From assembly GCF_001895205.1 (NCBI RefSeq), contig NZ_BDJF01000016.1, positions 496,001 to 560,000 on the forward strand: DNA of 64,000 bases, given 5' to 3'. Below the pieces are notes generated by a model. It searched no databases. It was not told the origin of the DNA and saw nothing but the letters and a program-made list of their open reading frames with translations. The stretch comes from Vibrio injensis. Its GTDB lineage: Bacteria > Pseudomonadota > Gammaproteobacteria > Enterobacterales > Vibrionaceae. A program made the position numbers and the translations under genes. This document shows, one piece after another, positions 12,217-22,147 of this stretch (positions within the stretch are counted from its first letter, which is position 1; each line of letters begins with the position of its first letter).

Positions 12217-14067
12217 ATGAAACCACTATTTCGATTTATTGGGCTGATTTTCAAAGGGATTTGGAAAGTTATTACCTTTATTCGCCTTGCAATAACCAAC
12301 CTTTTCTTTCTACTCAGTATTGCCGTTATCTATTTTCTCTATCTAAGTGCTGACTCATCCGCTCCAGTGGTTAAACAACCATCCGCCTTAGTCGTCAATC
12401 TATCTGGCCCAATTGTCGAGCAAAGCACTTCCCTTAACCCAATGGATTCGTTAACCGACTCTCTCTTCGGACGAGAAATGCCTCGAGAAAATGTCCTATT
12501 TGAGATTGTTGAAACACTGCGTTATGCCCAAAATGATGACAACATCACTGGTTTAGTCTTAGCTTTGCGTGACATGCCAGAAACCAATCTCACTAAGCTG
12601 CGTTATATTGCGAAAGCCATCAATGAATTTAAAGCCTCTGGTAAGCCAGTTTATGCGGTCGGTGATTTTTATAATCAAAGCCAATACTATTTAGCCAGCT
12701 ACGCGGATAAAATTTATCTTGCTCCGGATGGTGCAGTGTTACTTCGTGGTTACAGTAGCTATAACCTTTACTACAAAAGCTTGTTAGATAAATTAAATGT
12801 CAATACTCACGTATTTCGAGTCGGTACTTACAAATCGGCTGTTGAACCTTTCATTCGTGATGATATGTCAGACCAAGCTCGTGAGTCTGCTTCTCAGTGG
12901 CTGAGCCAATTATGGGGGGCTTATATCGATGATGTTGCGACCAATCGCCATATTGACGCGCAAACTCTCAATCCAACGATGGACGAGTTTTTAGCGCTCA
13001 TGAAACAGGCATCTGGAAATCTTGCCGATTTATCACTCAATATTGGCTTAGTCGATGAATTAGCGACCCGCCAACAAGTTCGTGCGCAATTGGCCGAGGT
13101 CTTTGGTCATCACGGCGAAGATAGCTACAACGCGATCAGTTATGATCAATATCGTCCAACAGTGAAACTTCGGGCTAGACCTCAAGCAAAAGATATCGCC
13201 GTTGTTGTCGCCAGTGGCGCTATCATGGATGGTAAACAATCACGCGGTAATGTCGGTGGCGATACTGTTGCTAACTTACTGCGTCAAGCGCGCAATAATG
13301 ATCAAGTCAAAGCGGTCGTATTACGTGTCGATAGCCCTGGGGGCAGCGCATTTGCCTCAGAGGTGATCCGTAATGAAATTGAGGCGCTTAAAGCCGCAGG
13401 GAAACCCGTCGTGGCATCAATGTCCAGTTTGGCTGCTTCTGGTGGCTATTGGATTTCAGTGAGCGCTGATCATATTGTTGCTCAACCAACCACCTTAACC
13501 GGCTCTATCGGCATTTTTAGCGTCATTACCACCTTTGAAAAGGGGCTCAATCACCTTGGTATTTATACTGACGGTGTTGGAACCTCGCCATTCTCGGGTG
13601 TAGGGGTAACCACTGGATTGAATGAAAAAGTCAAAGACGCCATTCAAATGGGCATCGAAAATGGCTATCAACGCTTTATCTCTTTAGTCAGTGAACAACG
13701 TGGATTACCGTTAGAAGAGGTCGATAAAATAGCTCAAGGCCATGTCTGGACAGCAAAAGACGCGCAACAAGCGGGTTTAGTCGATACTTTAGGGGATTTT
13801 GATGATGCGATACAAATTGCCGCAGATCTCGCCCAATTAGAACACTACAACCTATATTGGATACAAGAACCACTTACACCAGCACAACGCTTTATCAAAA
13901 GCCTGTTTAGTGAAGCACACGCCCAACTTGGGGTTAACCTATCGAGCCTCATTCCAAGTGCTTTACAACCAACCACGCAGCAACTATTGCAAGATGCTAA
14001 CTTATTGAGTCAATTTAATGATCCTAAAGGATATTATGCATTTTGCTTACCTTGCCAAATAGAATAA
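12217..14067 (+). CDS. sppA: Signal peptide peptidase SppA, 67K type
   Basis: SppA digests cleaved signal peptides at the periplasmic face of the inner membrane. The 616 residues equal the long, duplicated E. coli type (618). A membrane anchor spans about residues 24-44. The Ser/Lys dyad is visible: general-base Lys206 in RVGTYKSAVEPF in the N-terminal half and nucleophile Ser408 in LAASGGYWIS in the C-terminal half. GGAG precedes the ATG. A strong terminator at 14142-14174 follows the gene. Confidence 0.95.
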   Translation: MKPLFRFIGLIFKGIWKVITFIRLAITNLFFLLSIAVIYFLYLSADSSAPVVKQPSALVVNLSGPIVEQSTSLNPMDSLTDSLFGREMPRENVLFEIVETLRYAQNDDNITGLVLALRDMPETNLTKLRYIAKAINEFKASGKPVYAVGDFYNQSQYYLASYADKIYLAPDGAVLLRGYSSYNLYYKSLLDKLNVNTHVFRVGTYKSAVEPFIRDDMSDQARESASQWLSQLWGAYIDDVATNRHIDAQTLNPTMDEFLALMKQASGNLADLSLNIGLVDELATRQQVRAQLAEVFGHHGEDSYNAISYDQYRPTVKLRARPQAKDIAVVVASGAIMDGKQSRGNVGGDTVANLLRQARNNDQVKAVVLRVDSPGGSAFASEVIRNEIEALKAAGKPVVASMSSLAASGGYWISVSADHIVAQPTTLTGSIGIFSVITTFEKGLNHLGIYTDGVGTSPFSGVGVTTGLNEKVKDAIQMGIENGYQRFISLVSEQRGLPLEEVDKIAQGHVWTAKDAQQAGLVDTLGDFDDAIQIAADLAQLEHYNLYWIQEPLTPAQRFIKSLFSEAHAQLGVNLSSLIPSALQPTTQQLLQDANLLSQFNDPKGYYAFCLPCQIE

Positions 14068-14141
14068 TTGGCACCGTTGAACGCGAAAAAGAACAAGAGC
14101 TAACCACCTCTTTCTTGCGCAAAAACATCAAACCATAAAAT

Positions 14142-14174
14142 AAGGGGCGCTTTGCAACAAGCGCCCCTTTTTAT
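14142..14174 (+). terminator. Terminator of sppA
   Basis: Perfect 9-bp GC-rich stem AAGGGGCGC (14142-14150) with GCGCCCCTT (14161-14169), 10-base loop, then TTTATT. It would lie inside ansA if an upstream in-frame start were used, which argues for the ansA start at 14230. Confidence 0.88.
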
Positions 14175-14229
14175 TGTAGTGGTTTTCGCTATAATTTTGG
14201 CTCTGTTCCCTACAATAAGCGTTGCCTCT

Positions 14230-15243
14230 ATGACTAGAAAGCATATTTATATTGCCTACACAGGCGGTACCATTGGTATGAAAAAGTCGGATCACGGCTA
14301 TGTTCCCGTGGCTGGATTTATGGAAAAGCAGCTAGCTGCCATGCCAGAGTTCCATCGTGATGAGATGCCAAAATTCACTATTCATGAATATGATCCTCTG
14401 ATTGATTCTTCCGATATGACCCCTGAAGATTGGCAATTTATTGCCGATGATATTCGTGATAACTATGACAACTATGATGGCTTTGTTATTTTGCATGGTA
14501 CGGATACCATGGCTTATACCGCATCAGCCCTGTCATTTATGTTAGAGAACTTAGGCAAACCCGTGATCGTTACTGGTTCACAAATCCCTCTTGCCGAACT
14601 GCGCTCTGATGGGCAAGCCAACTTACTCAATTCACTGCATCTTGCGGCCAATTATCCGATTAATGAAGTCACCCTATTTTTCAACAATCAGTTGATGCGT
14701 GGCAACCGAAGTACCAAATCGCATGCCGATGGTTTTAGCGCCTTTACGTCCCCCAATTTACCTCCCCTACTGGAAGCAGGAATCAATATTCAAATTAGTA
14801 AAGAGGTGACGGTGGGGGCAAAACCGGAAGGCGCATTTCGTGTACACAACATCACACCACAACCGATTGGTGTGATCACCATGTACCCAGGCATTTCACA
14901 TGAAGTGATCCGTAATACATTACTGCAACCTGTCAATGCGATGATTCTTTTGACCTTTGGTGTCGGTAACGCGCCACAAAACCCACAACTATTGGCACAT
15001 TTAAAAGAAGCCTCTGAACGGGGTGTGATTGTCGTTAACCTAACCCAGTGTTTGGCCGGTAAAGTAAACATGGGAGGATATGCGACAGGCTGTGCACTTG
15101 CAGAAGCCGGTGTGATCAGCGGCTATGATATGACACCAGAAGCCGCTCTCGCTAAATTGCATTTCTTACTAAGTCAAAATTTATCTTATCAAGAAATAAA
15201 ACACAAAATGCAACAAGTGCTCCGTGGCGAGATGAGTTTATAA
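14230..15243 (+). CDS. ansA: Type I (cytoplasmic) L-asparaginase
   Basis: Converts L-asparagine to aspartate and ammonia in the cytoplasm. The 337 residues match E. coli AnsA. Both catalytic threonine motifs are present: TGGTIG at 11-16 and HGTDTMAYTAS at about 88-98. No signal peptide precedes the family start MTRKHIYIAYTGG, as expected for the type I enzyme. An in-frame extension upstream to 14152 would give a hydrophobic leader, but it overlaps the sppA terminator and is probably not translated. The ribosome site is weak. Confidence 0.9.
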   Translation: MTRKHIYIAYTGGTIGMKKSDHGYVPVAGFMEKQLAAMPEFHRDEMPKFTIHEYDPLIDSSDMTPEDWQFIADDIRDNYDNYDGFVILHGTDTMAYTASALSFMLENLGKPVIVTGSQIPLAELRSDGQANLLNSLHLAANYPINEVTLFFNNQLMRGNRSTKSHADGFSAFTSPNLPPLLEAGINIQISKEVTVGAKPEGAFRVHNITPQPIGVITMYPGISHEVIRNTLLQPVNAMILLTFGVGNAPQNPQLLAHLKEASERGVIVVNLTQCLAGKVNMGGYATGCALAEAGVISGYDMTPEAALAKLHFLLSQNLSYQEIKHKMQQVLRGEMSL

Positions 15244-15276
15244 AAGTATGTGATGCTCACTCATGGCAAGCAGTAA

Positions 15277-15301
15277 ATTGGCCTCCGAATAGGAGGCCAA
15301 T
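15277..15301. terminator. Bidirectional hairpin between ansA and yeaC
   Basis: Perfect 10-bp stem ATTGGCCTCC / GGAGGCCAAT with a 5-base loop, between convergent genes. T-rich stretches next to it are short (CGTTCTTT on the plus side), so it is a likely but weak terminator. Confidence 0.6.
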
Positions 15302-15368
15302 CGTTCTTTACCTAAACAGGATCACATTACAGGCGGGCAAACAGTCGTATCCTCCAAGAAGACAACCA

Positions 15369-15653
15369 TTATTCTTGGTTTGGATTGACACGAACGATAT
15401 CTTCTTGCCCATCTTGGAAACGTTTTTTCAATTCTAGTTTCGATTTTAAGACCATTTCACCACCAACGCCTATACTCATATGGTCAGCCTCTACATTATG
15501 CCGAGATTGATACAACATCACAGCTTGCATACAAGAATCTCGCTGCGATTGAGAAAGTGGTGTACCTTCTGGCCACTTACCCGTTTCAACGGCAAACAGC
15601 AGACGTTGGTAAGCTTCCGGGGTGATAGCATCAACTAACTGATGGGTATCCAT
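15369..15653 (-). CDS. yeaC: DUF1315 family protein YeaC
   Basis: A 94-residue soluble protein of the DUF1315 (YeaC) family, recognised by YQRLLFAVETGKWPEGTPLS and the CMQAVMLYQSRHN helix. Function is unknown. The start used is the ATG with AAGGA 7 bases upstream; a longer in-frame start would add a hydrophobic, non-conserved leader. Its location near msrB and gapA matches the yeaA-yeaC-gapA-yeaD neighbourhood in enterics. Confidence 0.88.
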   Translation of the reverse strand: MDTHQLVDAITPEAYQRLLFAVETGKWPEGTPLSQSQRDSCMQAVMLYQSRHNVEADHMSIGVGGEMVLKSKLELKKRFQDGQEDIVRVNPNQE

Positions 15654-15764
15654 TATTTTATCCTTGATGACGAAATGACTGAGCATTACTAGCACCACAA
15701 CAATAGCGACCTAGCGTAGCGAGTCAACACCAGCCAAATAAATAAGCGTATTGGATCACAAGTG

Positions 15765-16595
15765 ATGATAATGAATGGGATAAAAATTAGCACACTGATT
15801 TTAATGACCGTGTTATTGAGCGGTTGCCTAGAGAATCGCAATAATACCGATAAACTGTGTAACGACAATCCAGGCCTACAGTGTGAAAAACTCAATTTAA
15901 ACGATGGTCAATGCCGCTTACCTAGAACAGATTTAATCTGGCATCGTTTTGAAGTACTCAAAAACCCAACCGTCGATAATAAATTGGAAGAGTATCGACT
16001 CGTTCGACTCTATCGCCAATGTTTAGAGTTAGCCTCTCAAATTCAAGTACTTAATGACCCACTACTAACACAAAATCGTTTTAATGCTTTAGTACATTCA
16101 GGTGAAGAACTCGATAGATTAACCAAAGATCTTCGACAGATGCGCACTCCTCATGCACTGTATTTTTTATGGAGTCAAACGGGGGACAATATTGCTCGCC
16201 GAGAATTTCTTCGTATGGAAGGCTCACCAGAATTAGACACGGCTGAGATGCAATACGCGCTTGCAACTTTCTACATTTCGCGTGATCGAGAAAAAACCAT
16301 TCAACTGCTCACTCGAGCTTTAGAGCTCAGCTCACCAAGAGCAATCAATACTGAGATTTTTCAGTCACTGGCTAGCACCCATCAGGCGCTTGGCCATCAA
16401 GAACTTGCCTACTTATGGGCAATGGTAGGTAAACAATTTGATGTCCCTGTTGCCTCTCCTGCCGAAATGGCGCTGCTTTATCCTTTTAATGCAGAACAGT
16501 TTCAACAGCTCGATAACCAAGCCAATCAGTTAGCACGAACGATTCGCCGAGGTGAGTTTTCTCGCCATAGTGTGCCGAGTTTTGATGGACGCTAA
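15765..16595 (+). CDS. DUF2989-like lipoprotein
   Basis: A predicted lipoprotein of about 276 residues. The signal peptide ends in the lipobox LLSGC. The mature part starts with Cys-rich CNDNPGLQCEKLNLNDGQC and continues as helical repeats (about 130-230) that resemble TPR-like helix pairs (MQYALATFYISRDREKTIQLLTRALEL, judged by eye). I assign it to the DUF2989 family of Vibrio and Shewanella from memory. Three closely spaced starts are possible (GTG 15762, ATG 15765, ATG 15771). Its partner and role are unknown. Confidence 0.75.
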   Translation: MIMNGIKISTLILMTVLLSGCLENRNNTDKLCNDNPGLQCEKLNLNDGQCRLPRTDLIWHRFEVLKNPTVDNKLEEYRLVRLYRQCLELASQIQVLNDPLLTQNRFNALVHSGEELDRLTKDLRQMRTPHALYFLWSQTGDNIARREFLRMEGSPELDTAEMQYALATFYISRDREKTIQLLTRALELSSPRAINTEIFQSLASTHQALGHQELAYLWAMVGKQFDVPVASPAEMALLYPFNAEQFQQLDNQANQLARTIRRGEFSRHSVPSFDGR

Positions 16596-16636
16596 ATGTA
16601 ATATTTCAACCATCAATGACGAATTTTCACCCATTA

Positions 16637-17050
16637 TTACGGCTTTTTGGTGAAAGTTAACGACACTGAATTAACGCAGAAACGCTCACCTGTCGTCGGA
16701 GGGCCGTCAGGAAATACATGCCCTAAATGGCTGTCACATTGCGCACACCGAATCTCCGTACGAGTCATTCCGTGACTGAGATCCTCTAAATATCGAATAG
16801 CCTCAGGATCCAGAGGCGCATCAAAACTAGGCCAACCGCAACCTGAATCATACTTGCTCTTCGAGCTAAACAGTGGAGCTTCACAGCAAGTACAATGATA
16901 AATTCCCGTTTGCTTATTATGCAGTAACTTACCACTAAAAGGAGCTTCTGTTCCCTGCTGGCGGCAGACATAATAGGCTTCCTCACTTAGGGTTTCTCGC
17001 CAGTAATCATCAGGCTTAATACTATTTTTGCTCGAATCGTTGAACGCCAT
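16637..17050 (-). CDS. msrB: Peptide-methionine (R)-S-oxide reductase MsrB
   Basis: MsrB repairs the R epimer of methionine sulfoxide in proteins, using thioredoxin. The 137 residues match the family. Structural zinc is bound by CTCCEAPLF and [14 protein letters not shown] cysteine pairs. The catalytic cysteine is in the [11 protein letters not shown] motif near the C terminus. It is divergent from gapA across a 333-base region, as in enterics (yeaA/gapA). Confidence 0.95.
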   Translation of the reverse strand: MAFNDSSKNSIKPDDYWRETLSEEAYYVCRQQGTEAPFSGKLLHNKQTGIYHCTCCEAPLFSSKSKYDSGCGWPSFDAPLDPEAIRYLEDLSHGMTRTEIRCAQCDSHLGHVFPDGPPTTGERFCVNSVSLTFTKKP

Positions 17051-17257
17051 TCTTATTCCTCTTTACTTCACTCAACACGATGCTTTTTTATCTGCAAAAC
17101 TTGCCTATTTTACACTTTGTAGCACATACTTTCTTTCCGAAATTCGAATGATATTTAACGTATAACACTCGACGTTAGACTGACTATTCTACGTCAATTG
17201 GTAGGGATAAAAAGCAGCATCAAGTCTAAATATTAACCACTTGCAACTGATTGTTAA

Positions 17258-18379
<1,122 letters not shown>

Positions 18380-18422
18380 TGTCGTGATTAGCGAAGTCAT
18401 TCGTTGAGCAACAAAATTAACT

Positions 18423-18449
18423 AAAAGGCGGCCACAGTGTCGCCTTTTT
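18423..18449 (+). terminator. Terminator of gapA
   Basis: Stem AAAAGGCG / CGCCTTTT with a 10-base loop and a T-rich tail, about 45 bases after the gapA stop. Confidence 0.85.
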
Positions 18450-18540
18450 CGTCTTTTTTATTCACGAGATCTTGTTAGCCCTTTACCATCGATATTAAGT
18501 GCTGAATGTCTTAATATCCAAACATCAGGAGCTTATCTTT

Positions 18541-19422
18541 ATGGATTTACTACCACTTCCAAGCCTAACGGTACTTTCTGACTGCGTCACGATTGTTGAA
18601 CAGGATAACGTAAAAATCGTTCGCGTTATTCATGATAAAGCGGTAGCCGGTATTGCGCTGCACGGTGGTCATGTCGTGTCTTTTCAACCTACCGGTCAAG
18701 ACGACATGATCTGGATGAGCGATAAAGCCATATTTGATGGAAAAGCAGCACTACGAGGCGGAATCCCCATTTGTTGGCCATGGTTTGGCCGCATAGCGAC
18801 TCCAGCTCATGGCTTTGCCCGCTCAAGTCAATGGCAACTCATCGAACATCGGGAAAACGAGCAAGGGGTGATCGTCGTCCTTGGTCTCGACAGTAACCAG
18901 CAAACTCGCTCAATATGGCCGCATGAATTCCAACTTCGTCTGTCTATCGAAATCTCTGATAGCTTAACCGTGCGTTTGGCCATTAAGAACACCGACCAAA
19001 AGGCATGGGCCTTTTCAGGGGCTCTGCACAGTTACTTAAATGTGGCTGATGTACGAGAAACAACCATCACTGGAATGGGCAGTGACTATATTGATAGTCT
19101 GCAAAACGATCAGTGTTGCCAAGGGGGAAAAACACTAACCCTACACGATAGCATTGATCGGGTTTATACTAAGCCACACGCTCACATTCAAGTGCGGGAT
19201 CATCAACGTCAGCGTACTTTAGTAGTAGAAAATCAAGGGCATAACTCTGCTGTGCTTTGGAACCCTTGGATTCAAGGTGCTCAATCAATGACTGATATGC
19301 AAGACGATGGTTATCTGACCATGCTTTGTGTCGAATCAACTTGGCATGCACCGAGCCTTGCTGAAGGTAAAACACTACAGCCAGGTGAGACTCATCACCT
19401 AAGTACACGGATTACGGCTTAA
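18541..19422 (+). CDS. yeaD: Aldose 1-epimerase-like hexose-6-phosphate mutarotase YeaD
   Basis: A galactose-mutarotase-fold protein of 293 residues, equal in length to YeaD. It probably interconverts anomers of glucose-6-phosphate or related sugar phosphates in the cytoplasm. Conserved blocks are LHGGHVVSFQP, LRGGIPICWPWFG (substrate loop) and ALHSYLNVADV with the catalytic His. AGGAG lies 9 bases upstream of the ATG. It follows gapA with its own gap and terminator at each side. Confidence 0.9.
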   Translation: MDLLPLPSLTVLSDCVTIVEQDNVKIVRVIHDKAVAGIALHGGHVVSFQPTGQDDMIWMSDKAIFDGKAALRGGIPICWPWFGRIATPAHGFARSSQWQLIEHRENEQGVIVVLGLDSNQQTRSIWPHEFQLRLSIEISDSLTVRLAIKNTDQKAWAFSGALHSYLNVADVRETTITGMGSDYIDSLQNDQCCQGGKTLTLHDSIDRVYTKPHAHIQVRDHQRQRTLVVENQGHNSAVLWNPWIQGAQSMTDMQDDGYLTMLCVESTWHAPSLAEGKTLQPGETHHLSTRITA

Positions 19423-19430
19423 TCTTGATT

Positions 19431-19453
19431 AGGGCGATAGTAACGCCCTTTTT
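19431..19453 (+). terminator. Terminator of yeaD
   Basis: Short stem GGGCG / CGCCC with a 7-base loop followed by five T. Confidence 0.75.
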
Positions 19454-19507
19454 ATTTCGAATAAATATCGCTAAACTTGCCGACTTGATTTTCTCTTCGA
19501 GAGCGTT

Positions 19508-20326
19508 ATGACTTATCAATGCCCCCTGTGCCACCACTCGTTAACTCTTCATCAACGCAGCTATCACTGTGCAAATCATCATCAGTTTGATCAAGCTAAA
19601 GAAGGCTATGTCAATTTGATGCCTGTACAGCATAAACGTTCAAAAGATCCCGGTGACAACAAAGCAATGATGCAGGCAAGGCGACGCTTTCTCGATGGAG
19701 CGCATTATCACCCAATGCGCAGTGCAGTGAGCGATCTATGCTCTCGTTACTTGGTCAATACCAACCACCAATTACTCGATATTGGCTGTGGTGAAGGTTA
19801 TTACACCCAATATATTGCTAGTGCGTTACTTGAACAAAGCCCTCAAGCTAATACCTATGGTCTGGATATCTCGAAAACAGCGATTCGTTTTGCTGCGAAA
19901 CGTTATCCACAGGTGGACTTTGTTGTCGCCTCCAGCCATCGCTTACCATTTGCCGATAAATCTTTAAACGCTATCGTGCGCATCTATGCGCCTTGTAAAA
20001 CAGAAGAGCTGCAGCGCGTTCTTGACGATAATGGCGTAGTCATAACCGTCACCCCAGCGGCTCGCCACCTTTATCAGCTCAAAGCGTTGATCTATCCGCA
20101 AGTACAACTGCATGACGAAACAGCAGAAATCATCGATGGTTTTGAGTTAAAACATCAAGAATCGCTGCACTACACTATGACACTGTCAGGAACAGAGGCG
20201 TTTGACCTGCTACAAATGACGCCTTTTGCTTGGCGCGCGAGTGATCAACTACGTCAAGATCTGCCATTAACACCCCAGTTTGAGTGTGAGGCTGATTTTA
20301 TGATTCGAGTTTATCAAAAGTTTTAA
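19508..20326 (+). CDS. rlmA: 23S rRNA (guanine-745-N1)-methyltransferase RlmA
   Basis: RlmA (RrmA) methylates G745 in helix 35 of 23S rRNA using S-adenosylmethionine. The 272 residues match E. coli (269). A zinc site is formed by Cys5, Cys8, the cysteine of SYHCANHHQF and a following His. The block AKEGYVNLMPVQHKRS is diagnostic. The SAM motif LLDIGCGEGYYTQY is at about residues 94-107. ATG follows GAG closely. Confidence 0.94.
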   Translation: MTYQCPLCHHSLTLHQRSYHCANHHQFDQAKEGYVNLMPVQHKRSKDPGDNKAMMQARRRFLDGAHYHPMRSAVSDLCSRYLVNTNHQLLDIGCGEGYYTQYIASALLEQSPQANTYGLDISKTAIRFAAKRYPQVDFVVASSHRLPFADKSLNAIVRIYAPCKTEELQRVLDDNGVVITVTPAARHLYQLKALIYPQVQLHDETAEIIDGFELKHQESLHYTMTLSGTEAFDLLQMTPFAWRASDQLRQDLPLTPQFECEADFMIRVYQKF

Positions 20327-20328
20327 TT

Positions 20329-20341
20329 GATAATAATTATC
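20329..20341. promoter_or_regulatory. Fur-box-like palindrome upstream of the chaN-type gene
   Basis: GATAATAATTATC is a perfect 13-base palindrome with a 6-1-6 layout and equals the core of the Fur consensus (GATAATGATAATCATTATC). A second GATAATT half lies 9 bases downstream. It overlaps the end of the rlmA region and lies 59 bases upstream of a ChaN-family gene, where iron control is expected. Confidence 0.65.
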
Positions 20342-20399
20342 ACTACATTGATAATTAACTTGGCCTCCAGTAGACTGCTGGCTCATTATTGGAGGCTTT

Positions 20400-21323
20400 A
20401 TGCGTATTTTTATCCCCCTTGCACTATCGATATGGCTCATCGGCTGTAGCGCTTCGAACTCTCGTCAAATCAGTGACTTTTACGACTATCAACTGGCTTC
20501 GCCTCAAGGAGAGTCGCTAGCATTATCCCAGCTTCCCAATGCGATTAAACGAGCAGATGTGATCTTAGTCGGAGAATGGCATACCCACAGTGCTATCCAT
20601 AAGTTTCAAGCCGATTTACTGCGAACGTTGATTGAGCAACATCGCTCCATCGTTCTTTCTATGGAACAATTTTCTCGAGATAGCCAACCTTATCTGGATC
20701 AATATTTACAAGGCGAGATTGGTGAGCAATACCTTATCGAGCAAAGTAACACTTGGCCAAACTATGCCAGTGATTATCGTCCACTTGTTGAGTTAGCGAA
20801 ACATCATCAAAGGCCAATTATTGCCGCCAATGCACCAAAAAATATGGTTCGTTGTATTGGCAAACAAGGTATTGAATATTTAGATAGGCTACCTAAAGAA
20901 CAACGTCATTGGGTCGCAAAAGAGATTAACCTCAATGACTCCCCTTACAAAGCTCGTTTTATGGCCTCAATGCATCACGGTAAACCAGCTCAACATGAGC
21001 AACAATTTGCCGCCCAAATGACTTGGGATGAGACCATGGCGGAAAGTATTGTCGATTATCTTGCCGCTCATCCACATCAACAAGTAATGCATATTGCCGG
21101 CGCTTTCCACATTCAACAAGGATTAGGTACTGCAGCAGCAATTCATCAACGCAACCCGAATTTAAGCATCGCTATCATCACCCCAACCTGTCAAATCACT
21201 GAGCAATCAAGCGATTTTCAGCTACTCGTCTTGCCCATGCCGATTCGTTATCTACAGCCAGCTCACCAATGGCAAGCGATTGAGAGACTCAAAAATCGTA
21301 ATCTAGATCTCAATTGTGATTAA
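20400..21323 (+). CDS. ChaN-family iron-regulated lipoprotein
   Basis: A 307-residue lipoprotein of the ChaN/Tiki-like haem-binding family. The signal peptide ends in the lipobox LIGC with Cys16. Recognition comes from VILVGEWHTHSAIHKFQADLL and SMEQFSRDSQPYLDQYLQGE at about 55-100, and the conserved HIAGAFHIQQGLG near residue 240. ChaN binds stacked haem at the outer membrane, and family genes are often Fur-regulated. Here a Fur-like box is 59 bases upstream. GGAGG precedes the ATG. The gene stands alone, with no haem receptor beside it. Confidence 0.85.
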   Translation: MRIFIPLALSIWLIGCSASNSRQISDFYDYQLASPQGESLALSQLPNAIKRADVILVGEWHTHSAIHKFQADLLRTLIEQHRSIVLSMEQFSRDSQPYLDQYLQGEIGEQYLIEQSNTWPNYASDYRPLVELAKHHQRPIIAANAPKNMVRCIGKQGIEYLDRLPKEQRHWVAKEINLNDSPYKARFMASMHHGKPAQHEQQFAAQMTWDETMAESIVDYLAAHPHQQVMHIAGAFHIQQGLGTAAAIHQRNPNLSIAIITPTCQITEQSSDFQLLVLPMPIRYLQPAHQWQAIERLKNRNLDLNCD

Positions 21324-21382
21324 AATATGCACCTATTAGTCTAACAGGCATACTGTTTGCTTATTAATCAACATTCGCCAAA

Positions 21383-21407
21383 TGTGCAAAAAATGCACAA
21401 GTTTTTT
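21383..21407 (+). terminator. Weak terminator after the chaN-type gene
   Basis: Stem TGTGCA (21383-21388) with TGCACA (21394-21399), then AG and seven T. Only 6 bp and AT-rich, but placed correctly. Confidence 0.5.
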
Positions 21408-21443
21408 TACGCTTGGCCGATATGGGTATTATCGACACGATTT

Positions 21444-21499
21444 CACGCTACTGATAGCGTGTCATGGTACATAAGTTGCACTTGCTTATGTACCATGAC
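21444..21499. repeat. Two adjoining hairpins, the second with a perfect 15-bp stem
   Basis: The first inverted repeat is CACGCTA (21444-21450) with TAGCGTG (21455-21461), loop CTGA. It abuts a second one, GTCATGGTACATAAG (21461-21475) with CTTATGTACCATGAC (21485-21499), 9-base spacer. No T tract follows, so this is not a normal terminator. It lies 87 bases upstream of a small gene at 21586 and could be a leader structure, an operator or part of a small RNA. Nothing else is visible in this 262-base gap. Confidence 0.75.
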
Positions 21500-21585
21500 T
21501 AAAGGTTAACGTCGTAAGGATATAAGTTAACCGATATTCAATCCGTGATCGATGAACTGCGTTGCTATTGATTAAGGAGAATACA

Positions 21586-21954
21586 ATGAATCCTGTTACC
21601 TCTGGTGCTCCACAGACCTATTCCGCCAAAGGGACGGCTTCCTCTGTCATGCCAATGACTAGCGATAATGCCAATGATCTCCAACAAGCCAAAGCAGAAC
21701 CGAATAAAGTCACCCTATCCGAAGAAGGCAAAGCGCTGCTTGCTGCTTTGCAACAGCTCAATGACTCGGAACAAGATCAAGAGCAACAGCCTGAAGCACA
21801 ACCCAAATCGGGTACAGCAAAAGCCTTTACCTATGGTGCACTAGGAATGGGGCATCCAGATCAAACTACAGAACCGACGAATAAAGCCTATACTGCGGGA
21901 AAATACCTTTCTGCAGCAGCAAAAATTGGTGGCCTTGTACTTCTACTCGCTTGA
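21586..21954 (+). CDS. Hypothetical small protein (122 aa), gapped Gln/Glu-rich centre
   Basis: I do not recognise this protein. It has 122 residues: a Ser/Thr/Ala-rich N-terminal part (MNPVTSGAPQTYSAKGT), a Gln/Glu/Asp-rich stretch at about 45-85 (QQLNDSEQDQEQQPEAQPK), and a short hydrophobic C-terminal end (IGGLVLLLA) that may be a weak membrane contact. AAGGAGA 5 bases upstream of the ATG strongly supports translation. The long double hairpin at 21444-21499 lies in its presumed leader. The low-complexity composition makes homology hard to judge. Confidence 0.65.
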   Translation: MNPVTSGAPQTYSAKGTASSVMPMTSDNANDLQQAKAEPNKVTLSEEGKALLAALQQLNDSEQDQEQQPEAQPKSGTAKAFTYGALGMGHPDQTTEPTNKAYTAGKYLSAAAKIGGLVLLLA

Positions 21955-22147
21955 ATAGATTTGTGGCTTTATTTGCTCAACACGAGTCGGTACACTTAGC
22001 CGTTGTTGATTAATAGTAACGACTTGAAAGTCTCTGCAGTCGCAAATAACCAGCGCTTGGTCAAGAAAAGCCTTATCGGCTTAACGTGGTACTGAACTGC
22101 CGCCTTCAATTCGTATCGAAACACTACCTGATTGTATTGGACTAACC

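Noticed and set aside
14152..14229. Signal peptide extension of ansA
   Set aside because: The extra codons overlap the sppA terminator and the family start is at 14230; the enzyme is the cytoplasmic type.
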